Counted from the stretch's first letter, positions 36,768-45,975 are shown. The stretch: DNA of 64,000 nucleotides from Clostridium tunisiense TJ (GCF_000300195.1 NZ_AMQH01000012.1:496001-560000), one strand, 5' to 3'. Numbers and translations: made by a program. The notes: generated from the sequence alone by a model not told the origin.

Positions 36768-37811
36768 ATGAAATACAATAGTTTTAAAGAATTAGAGAAT
36801 GAGTACTCTGTACCTTTTTCTCAAGGAAAGTATATGGAAGCTTTAACTTTGTTAAAAAATGGAATGAAAAGTCTTCCAGAAGAAGAGTTGGAAAAATATT
36901 TATTTAATATTATACTAGATAAAGCTCAACTCAATAGCAAATCAAAATTATATGATGAGTGTCTAAAAGATTTAACATACTTAGTTGACAGAAGTTATGT
37001 ATGTCCTTTATATTGGAGCAGATTCTCTGATCCATTTACTAAAAGTAAGGACTACATAAAATTAAGAGAGAAAAATGATTTTCAAAGAAGTCGTCAACAA
37101 GAAAATTTAAGTCTAGTATGGGAGGTTTTATTGCCTCAAAACTATACTAAAGGAAAAAGGTACCCTTTATTTATAAATTTACATGGTGATGGAGATAATA
37201 TAGCATATCACAAAGAGTTTTGGAAAGCTGAAGAGTTATTAAATAAAGGTTTCATTGTTGTTTATATTCAATCAAGTCAATTAATCAGCCACAATGGTTA
37301 TTCATGGACAAAAACAGTTTTTTATAGTCCTGATCAGAAAAATTGGCCAGATTCAGAACAGATACGTCCAATATCACAAAGTAGTTATGAAATTAGTGAA
37401 TGTTATGATTCAGCATATGATGAGATTAAGAGATGTTATGATGCTATAAGCAATGAGTATTCAATTAATGAGAATAGTATCATAATTGGGGGATTCTCAG
37501 GCGGAGCTAAAGCAGCTATAGATATTGCAATGACTAATACTGTTCCAGTAAAGGGATTTATTGCTCTATGCTCATCCAAGCCAAATTCATTTACAAAAGA
37601 CAATATTGAAGAGCTGTTACATCGAGGTGTAAAAGGTGTGTTTATGGAAGGCGAGAAGGATGTGCCGGTGCCAAAAGTGGATGAGATGATGAAAGACTTT
37701 AAGGATATTGGCGTTCCATACCAATATTACATTAATGATGGAATAGGTCATTGTTACCCTAATGATTTAAGTGATAAATTAGTACAAGCTGTAGATTTTA
37801 TATTAAAGTAA
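36768..37811 (+). CDS. alpha/beta hydrolase (esterase-like) with helical N-terminal domain
   Basis: A 347-residue protein. The first 100 residues are helical and TPR-like. The hydrolase domain has an oxyanion-type YPLFINLHGDGDN, the nucleophile elbow GGFSGGAKAA (Ser at about residue 247) and a C-terminal GIGHCYP His, with an acidic residue in EGEKDVPVP. It has no signal peptide. The ATG at 36768 follows GTGGGGGGATT. It is the last gene before attR, a usual place for cargo. The substrate is unknown. Confidence 0.75.
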   Translation: MKYNSFKELENEYSVPFSQGKYMEALTLLKNGMKSLPEEELEKYLFNIILDKAQLNSKSKLYDECLKDLTYLVDRSYVCPLYWSRFSDPFTKSKDYIKLREKNDFQRSRQQENLSLVWEVLLPQNYTKGKRYPLFINLHGDGDNIAYHKEFWKAEELLNKGFIVVYIQSSQLISHNGYSWTKTVFYSPDQKNWPDSEQIRPISQSSYEISECYDSAYDEIKRCYDAISNEYSINENSIIIGGFSGGAKAAIDIAMTNTVPVKGFIALCSSKPNSFTKDNIEELLHRGVKGVFMEGEKDVPVPKVDEMMKDFKDIGVPYQYYINDGIGHCYPNDLSDKLVQAVDFILK

Positions 37812-38093
37812 AGTTAGATTATGAACTAAGTTAATATATTACGTATGAGAAGTGTTGAGTTTTAGCACTTTTATGGAAGAATTTGCACCTCTGGGGTGCT
37901 TGTGATACATGGTGAATGCCATGTTCTTCACTTGCTAGTGCAAATAGCAAGAAGAAACTGTTTATAGTTTATTCTAGAGAGCAGGTCAAAAGCAAATAAT
38001 TGTAAATTCAATAAGTATTCAGAGATAATTTTATTTTAGACAAGAGGTTACCAAAAAGCTATTTTTCTTTGTTTATTATTATTCTTGTATCCA
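37812..38093. other. right end of the element before attR
   Basis: About 280 bp with no gene. A weak AAGTG/CACTT hairpin at 37851-37874 may end the hydrolase transcript. Confidence 0.4.
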
Positions 38094-38123
38094 GTTGCTA
38101 TTGAAGAGGCAATGAGATAATAA
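38094..38123 (+). repeat. attR: right copy of 30-bp direct repeat
   Basis: Identical over 30 bp to 26578-26607; flanking bases differ at both ends. It is a detached copy of the GGGtGRT gene's 3' end with no gene body before it, the classic footprint of site-specific integration. Confidence 0.9.
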
Positions 38124-38479
38124 TACTTTATTGTATCAAATAACAAAAAAGTCATGTCACACACAATAAAGTTGTGCTACTGATAATAAAGTTATGTTAA
38201 AGGCTTAGCAGCCAGTGAAGGTTTAACCCCTCACTAACTGTTCAGCCTTTTTATTTACATTGCGTTACACCTCAGAATAGGGCCATAAAAAATAGAATCT
38301 AATCTAATTTTTATATAGAAACCTAAATAGCTTACCTGACTCACTCTTCATAAAATAATGCTTTAGAAGAGAATAGAAAAAAATAGGTAAGTTTATATTT
38401 TACTTTACTGGAAAATTATATTATGATACCATAAAAGTAAAATATTGTATTTGATGATATTATATATTGGAGTGGTATT
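38124..38479. other. original downstream flank of the GGGtGRT operon
   Basis: Past attR the sequence should be the host flank that once followed the GGGtGRT gene. It contains the strong terminator at 38199 and no gene. Confidence 0.5.
38199..38252 (+). terminator. displaced host terminator of the GGGtGRT operon
   Basis: AAAGGCT...AGCCTTT outer stem, with CAG/CTG and AGTGA/TCACT inner pairs, then TTATTT. It lies 75 bp after attR and has no intact gene before it, consistent with being split from the GGGtGRT gene by the insertion. Confidence 0.8.
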
Positions 38480-38602
38480 ATGGTTTATGATTATGATGAA
38501 ATCTGCAAGATATATGATGATGTTAGAGAAACAGATTTTGGAATAGTAAACTTTATGATTGATAAGGCTGGTATAACAGAAGAAAGTAATATATCTTTGT
38601 AA
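38480..38602 (+). pseudogene. SAM-dependent methyltransferase N-terminal fragment
   Basis: ATG 38480 after GGAGTGGTATT encodes VYDYDEICKIYDDVRETD and IDKAGITEESNI, then a stop. This looks like the lead-in of class I methyltransferases just before the SAM-binding LDLGCGTG motif, which is missing. About 200 residues are lost. Confidence 0.6.
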
Positions 38603-38633
38603 AATTATTCGATAAAGTCATGGAGGGATAAAG

Positions 38634-39092
38634 GTGGATATACATTTTGAGATTATTACTCCTGATAATTGGCGGACTTTTAATAAGTTAAAAGTTAAAG
38701 AAAAACAAAAAGAATTTGTTGCTCCAAATATAACAATTCTTGCAAAAGCATATGCTTTTAGAGACTCCAATAGCCAAGTGTATGCTATATACAATGAGGA
38801 CATGCCTATTGGGCTGTTAATGGAACGTGAATATGTAGAGGATAATAAATTATTTTGCGTATTAGATCAATTTATGATTACCGAAAAATATCAAAGAATG
38901 GGTTATGGCAAAGCAGCTATGAACCTATGGATAGATTTGATAAAGAGAAAAAATAGGTACACTTCTATTGTTCTCTGTTATATTGAAGGAGATGAGGAAG
39001 CTAAAAATCTGTATCTTAATATAGGCTTTTATCATACTGGTGAAGTGGATGAGGATGAAATAATTATGAAATACAACTTAGAGAATAACTGA
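38634..39092 (+). CDS. GNAT acetyltransferase (SpeG/BltD-like)
   Basis: A 152-residue N-acetyltransferase. It shows VLDQFMITEKYQRMGYGKAAM (acetyl-CoA P-loop QRMGYG) and the late EAKNLYLNIGFYHTGEVDEDEIIMKY. Closest in style to diamine/spermidine acetyltransferases. The GTG start at 38634 follows GGAGGGATAAAG. Confidence 0.8.
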   Translation: MDIHFEIITPDNWRTFNKLKVKEKQKEFVAPNITILAKAYAFRDSNSQVYAIYNEDMPIGLLMEREYVEDNKLFCVLDQFMITEKYQRMGYGKAAMNLWIDLIKRKNRYTSIVLCYIEGDEEAKNLYLNIGFYHTGEVDEDEIIMKYNLENN

Positions 39093-39218
39093 TAAATTTC
39101 TTGAAAATATATTAATCTTACACATGGTGAAGAAAATCTTATCTGAATTAATAGCTTGTCAGTAAAAAGTTGTGGAAGACTTAAATTGTATATTAAATTT
39201 ATTGAGGTGGGGGATTAA

Positions 39219-39752
39219 ATGATTTACTATAAGGATAATGAAATTATAATAAGGGATGTCTTAACCAGTGATGTGATAACTTTGTTTTCTTGGTCAATTG
39301 ACCAAGAAATAAATAAGCATGATCCAAAACCATTGCCTAAGGATACTAAATCTTTAATGAAAGAATGTGAAAATTACTGTAGAAGATTCGAAGATGAAAT
39401 AATAAGTAGCCCTATAGAGAATCGAAAATATAAGTACTTCATAATTGAAGATGCAGCAAGGCATTCTATTGGTTTCGTTAACTTTTTCAGCATAGATAAA
39501 GAGAAAAAGCAAGGAGAGATGGGAGTTTTAATTGGAGATAAAAGATACTGGCAAAAGGGAATAGGCTATGCTTCAGTTAAGGCTGTAATAGATTATATAT
39601 TTAATCATATGGATATTGAAAGAATTTATATAGAAACTGGTGAAAATAATATACCAGCAATTAACCTATTTAGTAAGCTTCACTTTAATAAGTGTGGAGA
39701 ATATCTAGAGGATGAGGATTTTAAATTTATAGTTATGGAAAAGAAAAAGTAA
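39219..39752 (+). CDS. GNAT acetyltransferase (RimJ/RimL-like)
   Basis: A 177-residue protein with IIIRDVLTSDVITLFSWS at the N terminus, GEMGVLIGDKRYWQKGIGYASVKAVIDY (CoA-binding) and IERIYIETGENNIPAINLFSKLHFNKCGEY, typical of the RimL group that acetylates protein N-termini or small molecules. ATG follows GAGGTGGGGGATTAA. The substrate is unknown. Confidence 0.85.
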   Translation: MIYYKDNEIIIRDVLTSDVITLFSWSIDQEINKHDPKPLPKDTKSLMKECENYCRRFEDEIISSPIENRKYKYFIIEDAARHSIGFVNFFSIDKEKKQGEMGVLIGDKRYWQKGIGYASVKAVIDYIFNHMDIERIYIETGENNIPAINLFSKLHFNKCGEYLEDEDFKFIVMEKKK

Positions 39753-39772
39753 TTTGCTATAGTAACCTACTT

Positions 39773-39820
39773 AAGAAAAGGTTTTAGATAAGGCATAAAT
39801 TCTAAAAACTTTTCTTTTTA
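39773..39820 (+). terminator. intrinsic terminator
   Basis: AAGAAAAGGTTTTAGA pairs with TCTAAAAACTTTTCTT, followed by TTTATTT. Confidence 0.85.
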
Positions 39821-40042
39821 TTTATATTTTAAAGAATAAATGTCACATAATTTTATATAGTTAGTTTAAAAAACAATCAGGTTTTTTAAATAAAAAAAGA
39901 TGGTTCGATTCATTAAAATTTATTTGTCAAGAAACTAAATAAAATGAGTTTAGTTGATTTTTAAAATAAGAGATTCAGCAAAATAAATCATGTACATTAG
40001 GGTAAAATAAAATAATAAATCAATAGAAAGGTAGGGTTTAAA

Positions 40043-40936
40043 ATGAAAAAGTTATTGATTTTTACTTTATCCTATTTATTATGCACTGTTTTTCCTTGTA
40101 GGGAAGTAAGAGCTTTGGAAGATTATAATACTGTAATGAAAAGAGATATATTAAGTTTATTTCTTGCTTATCCGGAGCATGTAACTGGAGTGGAAAAGTC
40201 AGCTGAAGGAAATGTTTATGTAATTCTAAAGTCTGGTAAAAGAATATTATACGATGATAAAAAACAAAAAACTCATGATGAGAAGTTAAATAATCCAGAT
40301 ATTCAAGATATGTTGGAGCAACCTTATCCGCTAGATAGCATTGATGAGTTACCTGATGTAAATTTTGATCCAGGAAGAGGAAGAATATATAACTTGCTTC
40401 ATGAAGTCTATGGTAGTAATCAAGGGACAATTGAAAGAAATTTAACTAATTGCAATGGTTGGCAATTTAATAAACAAAATGGAGCGGCAGAAGCATTAAA
40501 GGCAGTTTTAAAGGATGTAAATGAAGCTTCAAAAACCAATGGCAAAATTGGTGGATTTGTATATCCTATAAATGGAACATATAATTATAGATATGTGTCT
40601 GGCACAGGAAGGTTAAGCCCTCATGCCTTTGCTATAGCCATAGATATAAAGAGTCATCCTCACGATTATTGGAAGTGGAATACTAGAAGTAATGGAGAAA
40701 AAAGAATGCAGGCTTACCCAAAGGAATTAGTTAAGATTTTTGAAAACCACAATTTTGTTTGGGGAGGAAAATGGGGACATTTTGATATACTTCACTTTGA
40801 ATATAGACCAGAAGTAATATTAAAGGCCAGATATTTTTCTACTCCTATACAGGAGAGTTCCTACTGGTACTATGGTGTTCCTGAGAATGAACAGGTTAAA
40901 GAATATATAAATTTAATTGATAATAAGTTAAACTAG
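40043..40936 (+). CDS. secreted M15-family D-Ala-D-Ala carboxypeptidase-like protein
   Basis: A 297-residue protein with an N-terminal signal peptide (KKLLIFTLSYLLCTVF, cleavage near residue 25). The catalytic domain has SPHAFAIAID (metal ligands His and Asp) and WGHFDILHFEYRP (second His), the M15 peptidase pattern seen in VanY/endolysin-type enzymes. It is expected to trim peptidoglycan peptides outside the membrane. ATG follows GAAAGGTAGGG. Confidence 0.83.
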   Translation: MKKLLIFTLSYLLCTVFPCREVRALEDYNTVMKRDILSLFLAYPEHVTGVEKSAEGNVYVILKSGKRILYDDKKQKTHDEKLNNPDIQDMLEQPYPLDSIDELPDVNFDPGRGRIYNLLHEVYGSNQGTIERNLTNCNGWQFNKQNGAAEALKAVLKDVNEASKTNGKIGGFVYPINGTYNYRYVSGTGRLSPHAFAIAIDIKSHPHDYWKWNTRSNGEKRMQAYPKELVKIFENHNFVWGGKWGHFDILHFEYRPEVILKARYFSTPIQESSYWYYGVPENEQVKEYINLIDNKLN

Positions 40937-41114
40937 TAATAAGAAGTTATTAAAATAATTTATGAGAAAGCTTTATATATACGTAAGCTTAAAAGGAATA
41001 AGATAATATTTTATTCATTAGCTTTATTTGACTTACTTTAAGCTTTCAGATATGAGCAAATTAACCTATTTCATTAAAGTCTATATACTAATTTCAATAT
41101 ATAGGGAGGAATCC

Positions 41115-41840
41115 ATGATTAGTTACGAAGAACAAGCATTTTATGAACTTAAAAAATGGCAGAAAAAAATGAGTAAGAAACCGTCCTTTACAAGTAAGAT
41201 TACTAAGGGGGTTCAAAAGAAATTTAACAATTTAATTCCTGAAAAAGCTCAAAATATTATTACCGAAGCTATTAAAAATATGACTAAGGCTGTGCTTACA
41301 GGCTCAGGATTTATTACGAAAGCGCCACTACTATATGCTGTTTTAGAAGAACGGGAAAAGTTAGTTGAAGAGAAGCTAAATTTTTATAGAAAAGCTGCAA
41401 CAGTAAGTGGAGCTGGAACTGGTGCTGGAGGTCTTTTATTAGGACTTGCGGATTTTCCTATACTTTTGAGCATAAAAATGAAGTTTTTGTTTGATACTGC
41501 TAGTATATTTGGTTTTGATGTAAAGAACTATACTGAAAGACTATATATCTTGCATATATTTCTTCTAGCTTTTTCTAGTGATGAGAAAAGATATGAGGTA
41601 TATCATAATCTATTAAATTGGCAAACTTATATAGACACACTTCCCGAAAATATAAATGATTATGATTGGAAAACCTTTCAGGTTGAGTATAGGGACTATA
41701 TAGATTTGGCTAAAATGTTACAATTAGTTCCAGGAATTGGTGCAGTGGTTGGAGCTTATGCTAATTATCAACTTATGGATAAGCTTGGAGAGACTGCTAT
41801 AAATGCCTACAGGCTTAGAATTTTAGGAGTGAAAAACTAA
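41115..41840 (+). CDS. EcsC-family protein
   Basis: A 241-residue protein with the EcsC-type core: KAATVSGAGTGAGGLLLGLADFPILLSIKMKFL and the C-terminal LVPGIGAVVGAYANYQLMDKLGETA, two glycine-rich amphipathic/hydrophobic stretches. In Bacillus EcsC lies with an ABC transporter; here it is alone and its role is unclear. I choose ATG 41115 after AGGGAGGAATCC; the frame stays open 87 bp upstream without a ribosome site. Confidence 0.8.
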   Translation: MISYEEQAFYELKKWQKKMSKKPSFTSKITKGVQKKFNNLIPEKAQNIITEAIKNMTKAVLTGSGFITKAPLLYAVLEEREKLVEEKLNFYRKAATVSGAGTGAGGLLLGLADFPILLSIKMKFLFDTASIFGFDVKNYTERLYILHIFLLAFSSDEKRYEVYHNLLNWQTYIDTLPENINDYDWKTFQVEYRDYIDLAKMLQLVPGIGAVVGAYANYQLMDKLGETAINAYRLRILGVKN

Positions 41841-41945
41841 AATTATATTATATATAAAATACATTTCAAATTATAGTTCTCTTTTAAATTTATCTTAAAT
41901 ATATTTTTATTAAGAGGTTATGACACAAGAGCCATTTATTAAAAA

Positions 41946-42000
41946 TACCACTATATATTATGAAGTATGAGTTAGGATTACTACAGACTATATAGTGGTA
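41946..42000 (+). terminator. inverted repeat, probable terminator
   Basis: A 12-bp stem TACCACTATATA / TATATAGTGGTA with a 31-nt loop; only a weak T-run follows. Confidence 0.6.
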
Positions 42001-42056
42001 ATTTATTTGCAGTTTATTGTGATTAATCCTAAATTAATAGTTATAAGGAGATAAAA

Positions 42057-43283
42057 ATGAATTTAAGAGAAAGAGCTTTGGAATTTCATAAGATTAACAA
42101 AGGCAAAATAGCACTGCATTGTAAAGTACCTGTTGAAAATAGAGAACAGATGACCTTAGCTTATACTCCAGGAGTAGCAGAACCTTGCTTAGAAATTAAT
42201 AAAGATAGTGATACAATTTATGATTTTACATCAAAAGGTAATTGGGTTGCAATAGTAACAAATGGTACAGCTGTGCTTGGACTTGGGGACATTGGTCCTG
42301 GAGCTAGTTTGCCAGTTATGGAAGGAAAAGCAGTTTTATTTAAGGCATTTGGGGGTATCGATGCTTTTCCAATTTGTTTAGAAACTAAAGATCCCAGTGA
42401 GATAATTAACACTGTAAAGCTTCTTCAAAGTTCTTTTGGGGGAATTAATCTAGAGGACATCAAAGCTCCAGAGTGTTTTGAAATCGAAGAGCAACTAAAG
42501 AAAATTTGTAGCATACCAATTTTTCATGATGATCAACATGGAACCGCTGTAGTGTCTTTAGCTTGTCTATTTAATTCACTGAAAATAGTTAAAAAAAATC
42601 TACAAGATATAAGAGTTGTAATAAATGGAGCTGGTGCAGCTGGTATTGCCATAGCTAAACTTTTAATAAAATTAAAGGTAAATGATGTGATTTTATGTGA
42701 TACAAAAGGTGCTATTTATTCTGGAAGACAAGAAAAAATGAACAAATACAAAAGTGAAATTGCTATGATTAGTAATAAGAATAAAGAAAAAGGTAGTCTA
42801 AGAGAGGTGCTAAAAGATAAGGATGTGTTTATAGGGGTTTCAATTGGTAATTGTGTAGATAGTGATATGGTAAAGTCAATGAATGAGAATGCTATCATCA
42901 TGGCCATGGCAAATCCTAATCCAGAAATTGACCCTAGAGTTGCGAAAGAAGCTGGTGCTAGAGTGGTTTGTACTGGCAGGTCCGACTATCCTAATCAAGT
43001 AAATAATGTATTGGCTTTCCCAGGTATTTTTAGAGGTGCTTTAGATGTAAGAGCAACTGATATAAATGATGAAATGAAAATTGCTGCAGCTACTGCTATA
43101 GCAGAGTTAATTAGCCCTGAAGAATTAAGGGAAGATTTTGTAATACCTGCACCTTTCGATTTAAGGATTGCTCCAAAGGTAGCAGAATATGTTTCAAGAG
43201 CAGCTATAGAAACTAAGGTTAATAGATTAATAATTAGTCCTGAAAAGATTAAGGAAAATACAGAAAAACTATTAACTAAGTAA
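42057..43283 (+). CDS. NAD-dependent malic enzyme
   Basis: A 408-residue short-form malic enzyme converting malate to pyruvate and CO2. It shows [31 protein letters not shown], the metal-binding DDQHGTAVV, the Rossmann [16 protein letters not shown] (about 190) and [12 protein letters not shown]. Length and motif order are standard. ATG follows AAGGAGATAAAA. Monocistronic. Confidence 0.93.
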   Translation: MNLRERALEFHKINKGKIALHCKVPVENREQMTLAYTPGVAEPCLEINKDSDTIYDFTSKGNWVAIVTNGTAVLGLGDIGPGASLPVMEGKAVLFKAFGGIDAFPICLETKDPSEIINTVKLLQSSFGGINLEDIKAPECFEIEEQLKKICSIPIFHDDQHGTAVVSLACLFNSLKIVKKNLQDIRVVINGAGAAGIAIAKLLIKLKVNDVILCDTKGAIYSGRQEKMNKYKSEIAMISNKNKEKGSLREVLKDKDVFIGVSIGNCVDSDMVKSMNENAIIMAMANPNPEIDPRVAKEAGARVVCTGRSDYPNQVNNVLAFPGIFRGALDVRATDINDEMKIAAATAIAELISPEELREDFVIPAPFDLRIAPKVAEYVSRAAIETKVNRLIISPEKIKENTEKLLTK

Positions 43284-43327
43284 AGCGCTCTCCATATATA
43301 CTAATTATTTATATGATTTTTATGTGG

Positions 43328-43368
43328 ATAGGCTATTTCAATGAATAGGTTTGAAATAGCCTATTAAA
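43328..43368 (+). terminator. inverted repeat after the malic enzyme gene
   Basis: The 14-bp stem ATAGGCTATTTCAA / TTGAAATAGCCTAT is followed by TAAAAATTT. Confidence 0.7.
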
Positions 43369-43518
43369 AATTTATAAAATAAATTATATGAGAAATGTAA
43401 TATAATGCACCAAAGTAGAATAAATATTTGTTTTAATGATAACTTTTTAATAATAAATATGATATAACATTTATGTGGACAAACTATTAACCTTATTTTC
43501 TTGGAGGAGATGGTAATA

Positions 43519-44358
43519 ATGAAAAAGTTTCTAGTAAACACCACCATAGCATTTGTAATAGGATGTTCTTTAACTTTAACGGGATGTAGTGTTACTAAGA
43601 ATGTAGCTAGTAGAAATATAAATGTTTCTGAAAAAGAAAACATCTTTACAAATAAGGAAGCTGAAAAAGTCATAGATGGCATCTATAAGGCTTTAATCAA
43701 TAAAAACTCAAGTGATTATATCAAATATATTAACAGTGAAAGTCTTAAGCATTTAAATTCAAGTGAGGAAGACATAAAAAAAACCATAGATGATTACCTC
43801 CTAAATAATAAGGTTAAAGAATATAAAATCTTATCTACTGAGGATTTTAATGAAAATACTAAAATAATCAATACAAAATATGTAGAAATCTCTAAGGATG
43901 GTCATAGTTCAGAGCATGAGGATATGTTATTTTTGCAAAAAAATCTTGATAATAATAAGATTGAAATAATTTATAATGGAGCTGTTTCCTCACAGAGTTT
44001 TGCATTAGCAGAAGTTCTCCCTGGGGAATTTAAGATTCAATTAGATAAAACAATCACATTGTTTGATGGTATTGGAGCCTCACTGTATATTGAGAATAAA
44101 ACAAATAGTAAAATTTCAATTGGATATGGTTCAATATTTGGCAGTGTAATACTGACTACAGAAGATGGAGAAACATATAACTTACCTTTCAATGAAGTTA
44201 AACTATACGAGCCTAATAGCAAAGACAGAATTTCTTCGTTTACCTATGAAACCACTGGTAAAATTTCAAAGGTTGAAATTCAAGGTGTTTTTGAACTTAA
44301 TGAAAATAGTGCACCTAAGGAAGGTTCCCCCAAAAGCTTTATAGTTTATGAAAAATAA
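43519..44358 (+). CDS. lipoprotein of unknown function
   Basis: A 279-residue exported lipoprotein. The N-terminal signal ends in the lipobox LTGC, with Cys23 as the lipidated residue. The body has a helical first half (NKEAEKVIDGIYKALI) and a beta-rich second half (FKIQLDKTITLFDGIGASLYIENKTNSK) that looks immunoglobulin-like. ATG 43519 follows TTGGAGGAGATGG. The family is not recognised. Confidence 0.75.
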   Translation: MKKFLVNTTIAFVIGCSLTLTGCSVTKNVASRNINVSEKENIFTNKEAEKVIDGIYKALINKNSSDYIKYINSESLKHLNSSEEDIKKTIDDYLLNNKVKEYKILSTEDFNENTKIINTKYVEISKDGHSSEHEDMLFLQKNLDNNKIEIIYNGAVSSQSFALAEVLPGEFKIQLDKTITLFDGIGASLYIENKTNSKISIGYGSIFGSVILTTEDGETYNLPFNEVKLYEPNSKDRISSFTYETTGKISKVEIQGVFELNENSAPKEGSPKSFIVYEK

Positions 44359-44496
44359 ACAGTTTAATTTGAAAGTTTTTATTGTAAAATATGCACCAAA
44401 TATAGTAAAAGTAAGTATAAATATAATATCAAACTTAGGTACTATTTAAATATAGAAGTATACTGGGTAATATTATTATTTATGGAGGTTAGCTAT

Positions 44497-44940
44497 ATGG
44501 CATATTCAAGCAATTTATATATGGTTACTACAAGAGAAGGATATGAGGCAATTTACGACTTAGTCAGAGATTTAAACCAATTAACAAAATTAATGAAATA
44601 CAAAGGTAACGAATTTGTTTTTATGGAAGTTCCTCATGTTGCAGAAGAATTAATAGAGGAAATTGTTGAAATTATGGACGAAAACACAGATATTATCCCT
44701 TGTAGTATTAGGATGACCACAGATTCACAATTTGGTTTTCATGCTAATGATAACTTTGATTACGACAATAAGGTAGAAGATATAATTTTGCCAAAACTTA
44801 TTGAATATGAATGCAAGGATGAGTGGGATGAGGATAATGATGTGTTTGACGAAGAATACTATGATGATACTTCAAGAATAGCTTTTAGGGTACCAAGAAA
44901 TTGTAAGATTGTATATGAGCACTTTAATGAAATGGTTTAA
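44497..44940 (+). CDS. hypothetical acidic protein (147 aa)
   Basis: A soluble protein with an AYSSNLYMVTTREGYEAIY start and a very acidic segment (DEWDEDNDVFDEEYYDD) near the C terminus. No family was recognised. ATG 44497 sits 8 bp after GGAGG; the ATG at 44482 precedes that site and is less likely. Confidence 0.65.
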   Translation: MAYSSNLYMVTTREGYEAIYDLVRDLNQLTKLMKYKGNEFVFMEVPHVAEELIEEIVEIMDENTDIIPCSIRMTTDSQFGFHANDNFDYDNKVEDIILPKLIEYECKDEWDEDNDVFDEEYYDDTSRIAFRVPRNCKIVYEHFNEMV

Positions 44941-45018
44941 AAGGCACTTTTTAGTACATGATTAGGAACAAGAAAAAATCAATATACTATATGAGTCTCT
45001 TTATTGCAGAAAACAATT

Positions 45019-45057
45019 AAAGCCAAAATTAACTAGCTTATAGTTAATTTTGGCTTT
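45019..45057. terminator. bidirectional terminator
   Basis: A 17-bp perfect stem AAAGCCAAAATTAACTA / TAGTTAATTTTGGCTTT with a 5-nt loop between convergent genes. Confidence 0.92.
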
Positions 45058-45083
45058 TAAATTTTAATAGAATATCAACTAAA

Positions 45084-45707
45084 TTAAAATGCAAACACCA
45101 TTTTATCTACTTTTAAAGCTTGTGGCTTTGAACGTAACCAAGAACTAGTTGCACTGGTATCGAAAAAGAACAAGGCACCATTGGTTGGATCATTTCCACC
45201 TAAGGCCTCTTTAGCCGCCTTAAGAGTTTCCTCTGTAGCAGGTTTATTAATCATACCATTGCTTACTGGTGTAAATTGTCTTTTTTCATATATAACCGAA
45301 GTAATATTATTAGGAAATTTGTCACTCTTAACTCTATTAACAACCACTGCACCAACAGCTATCTTAGCGGTATAAGGCTGATTTTCTGCTTCAGCTCTAA
45401 TCAACCTACCTAATAATTGAAGTTCTTCCTCGGTATATGGAATCACACCTGAAGCTTCACTTTTATGAACATCAGTGCTTGAGGTTTCTCCAGGTATTTC
45501 TAAGACTTCACCAGGTATAATTAGATTATCCCATTTATTGTTTGTTTCTCTCAAGCTATCAAGGGTTACTCCATAGCTTTTCGAAATTTTATATAAGGTA
45601 TCACCTTTTTGTACCTCATGAGTGGCAGCTTTTGCTGAACCTGATGCTGTAAATAAAATTATTGTAGCACCAATTAGTATTTTTCTAAAATTATTCATTT
45701 TAAACAT
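45084..45707 (-). CDS. LysM plus SleB-type cell wall hydrolase
   Basis: A 207-residue secreted protein. A signal peptide ends around ASGSAKAA, and a LysM domain (VQKGDTLYKISKSYGVTLDSL, about 31-75) binds peptidoglycan. A Hydrolase_2/SleB domain follows with LLGRLIRAEAENQPYTAK (catalytic Glu in RAEAE) and VVVNRVKSDKFPN. It would cut spore cortex or vegetative wall glycan. It lies directly behind a c-di-AMP riboswitch, a known pairing for wall hydrolases. ATG follows AAAGGAGGGACAAACT. Confidence 0.88.
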   Translation of the reverse strand: MFKMNNFRKILIGATIILFTASGSAKAATHEVQKGDTLYKISKSYGVTLDSLRETNNKWDNLIIPGEVLEIPGETSSTDVHKSEASGVIPYTEEELQLLGRLIRAEAENQPYTAKIAVGAVVVNRVKSDKFPNNITSVIYEKRQFTPVSNGMINKPATEETLKAAKEALGGNDPTNGALFFFDTSATSSWLRSKPQALKVDKMVFAF

Positions 45708-45723
45708 AGTTTGTCCCTCCTTT

Positions 45724-45823
45724 GCCTCCGAGGTTAGTTGTCGGGTTAGGGGGGAGTTCCCCAGCTACAAAGTAGCTTCACCCCAAAATGTATTCCCCCG
45801 TACTCTTTAAAAGAGATTCGGCA
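45724..45823 (-). promoter_or_regulatory. c-di-AMP riboswitch (ydaO/yuaA type)
   Basis: The minus strand shows CCGAATCTC, AGTACGGGGGAATACA, TTTGGGGTGAAGCTAC, GTAGCTGGGGAACTCCC and ACCCGACAACTAACCTCGG, in the order of the ydaO-yuaA aptamer. c-di-AMP is known to turn these genes off. The aptamer's 3' edge touches the AAAGGAGGG ribosome site, leaving no room for a separate terminator, so control may act on translation here. Confidence 0.88.
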
Positions 45824-45975
45824 TAACTTGTTTAACTGTTAGTACATTATATACTGAATAACATATAATTTCATTATAAAATTTAAGGATATTATTGTTT
45901 TATTTTCCTGTATTCCAATTATTTTAAACATATACCATTATTAATTAAATAAATTAATTTGTGATTTTAACAAAT
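45824..45975. other. upstream region of the c-di-AMP riboswitch
   Basis: AT-rich, no gene. The promoter of the hydrolase transcript must lie here; no convincing -35/-10 pair was picked. Confidence 0.35.

Larger units (their letters stand above)
26578..38123. mobile_element. decayed integrative element inserted in the 3' end of the GGGtGRT gene
   Basis: Bounded by identical 30-bp repeats, with a tyrosine recombinase directly inside the left one. The unit (one repeat plus insert) is 11,516 bp. It carries phage remnants (portal, terminase-small-subunit-like HTH), a serine resolvase remnant, an IS982-like remnant, a KAP NTPase fragment and several intact unknown genes. No replication, conjugation or packaging set is intact, so it is probably a defective prophage or phage satellite-like island that keeps only its integrase and cargo. 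Confidence 0.88.

Noticed and set aside
38480-38602. right edge of the element extending past 38123
   Set aside because: The exact 30-bp repeat and the host-type terminator after it set the edge at 38123; the methyltransferase stump lies outside.
40062-40430. 122-codon minus-strand frame opposite the M15 peptidase
   Set aside because: A shadow of a gene with signal peptide and catalytic motifs; no ribosome site on the minus strand.
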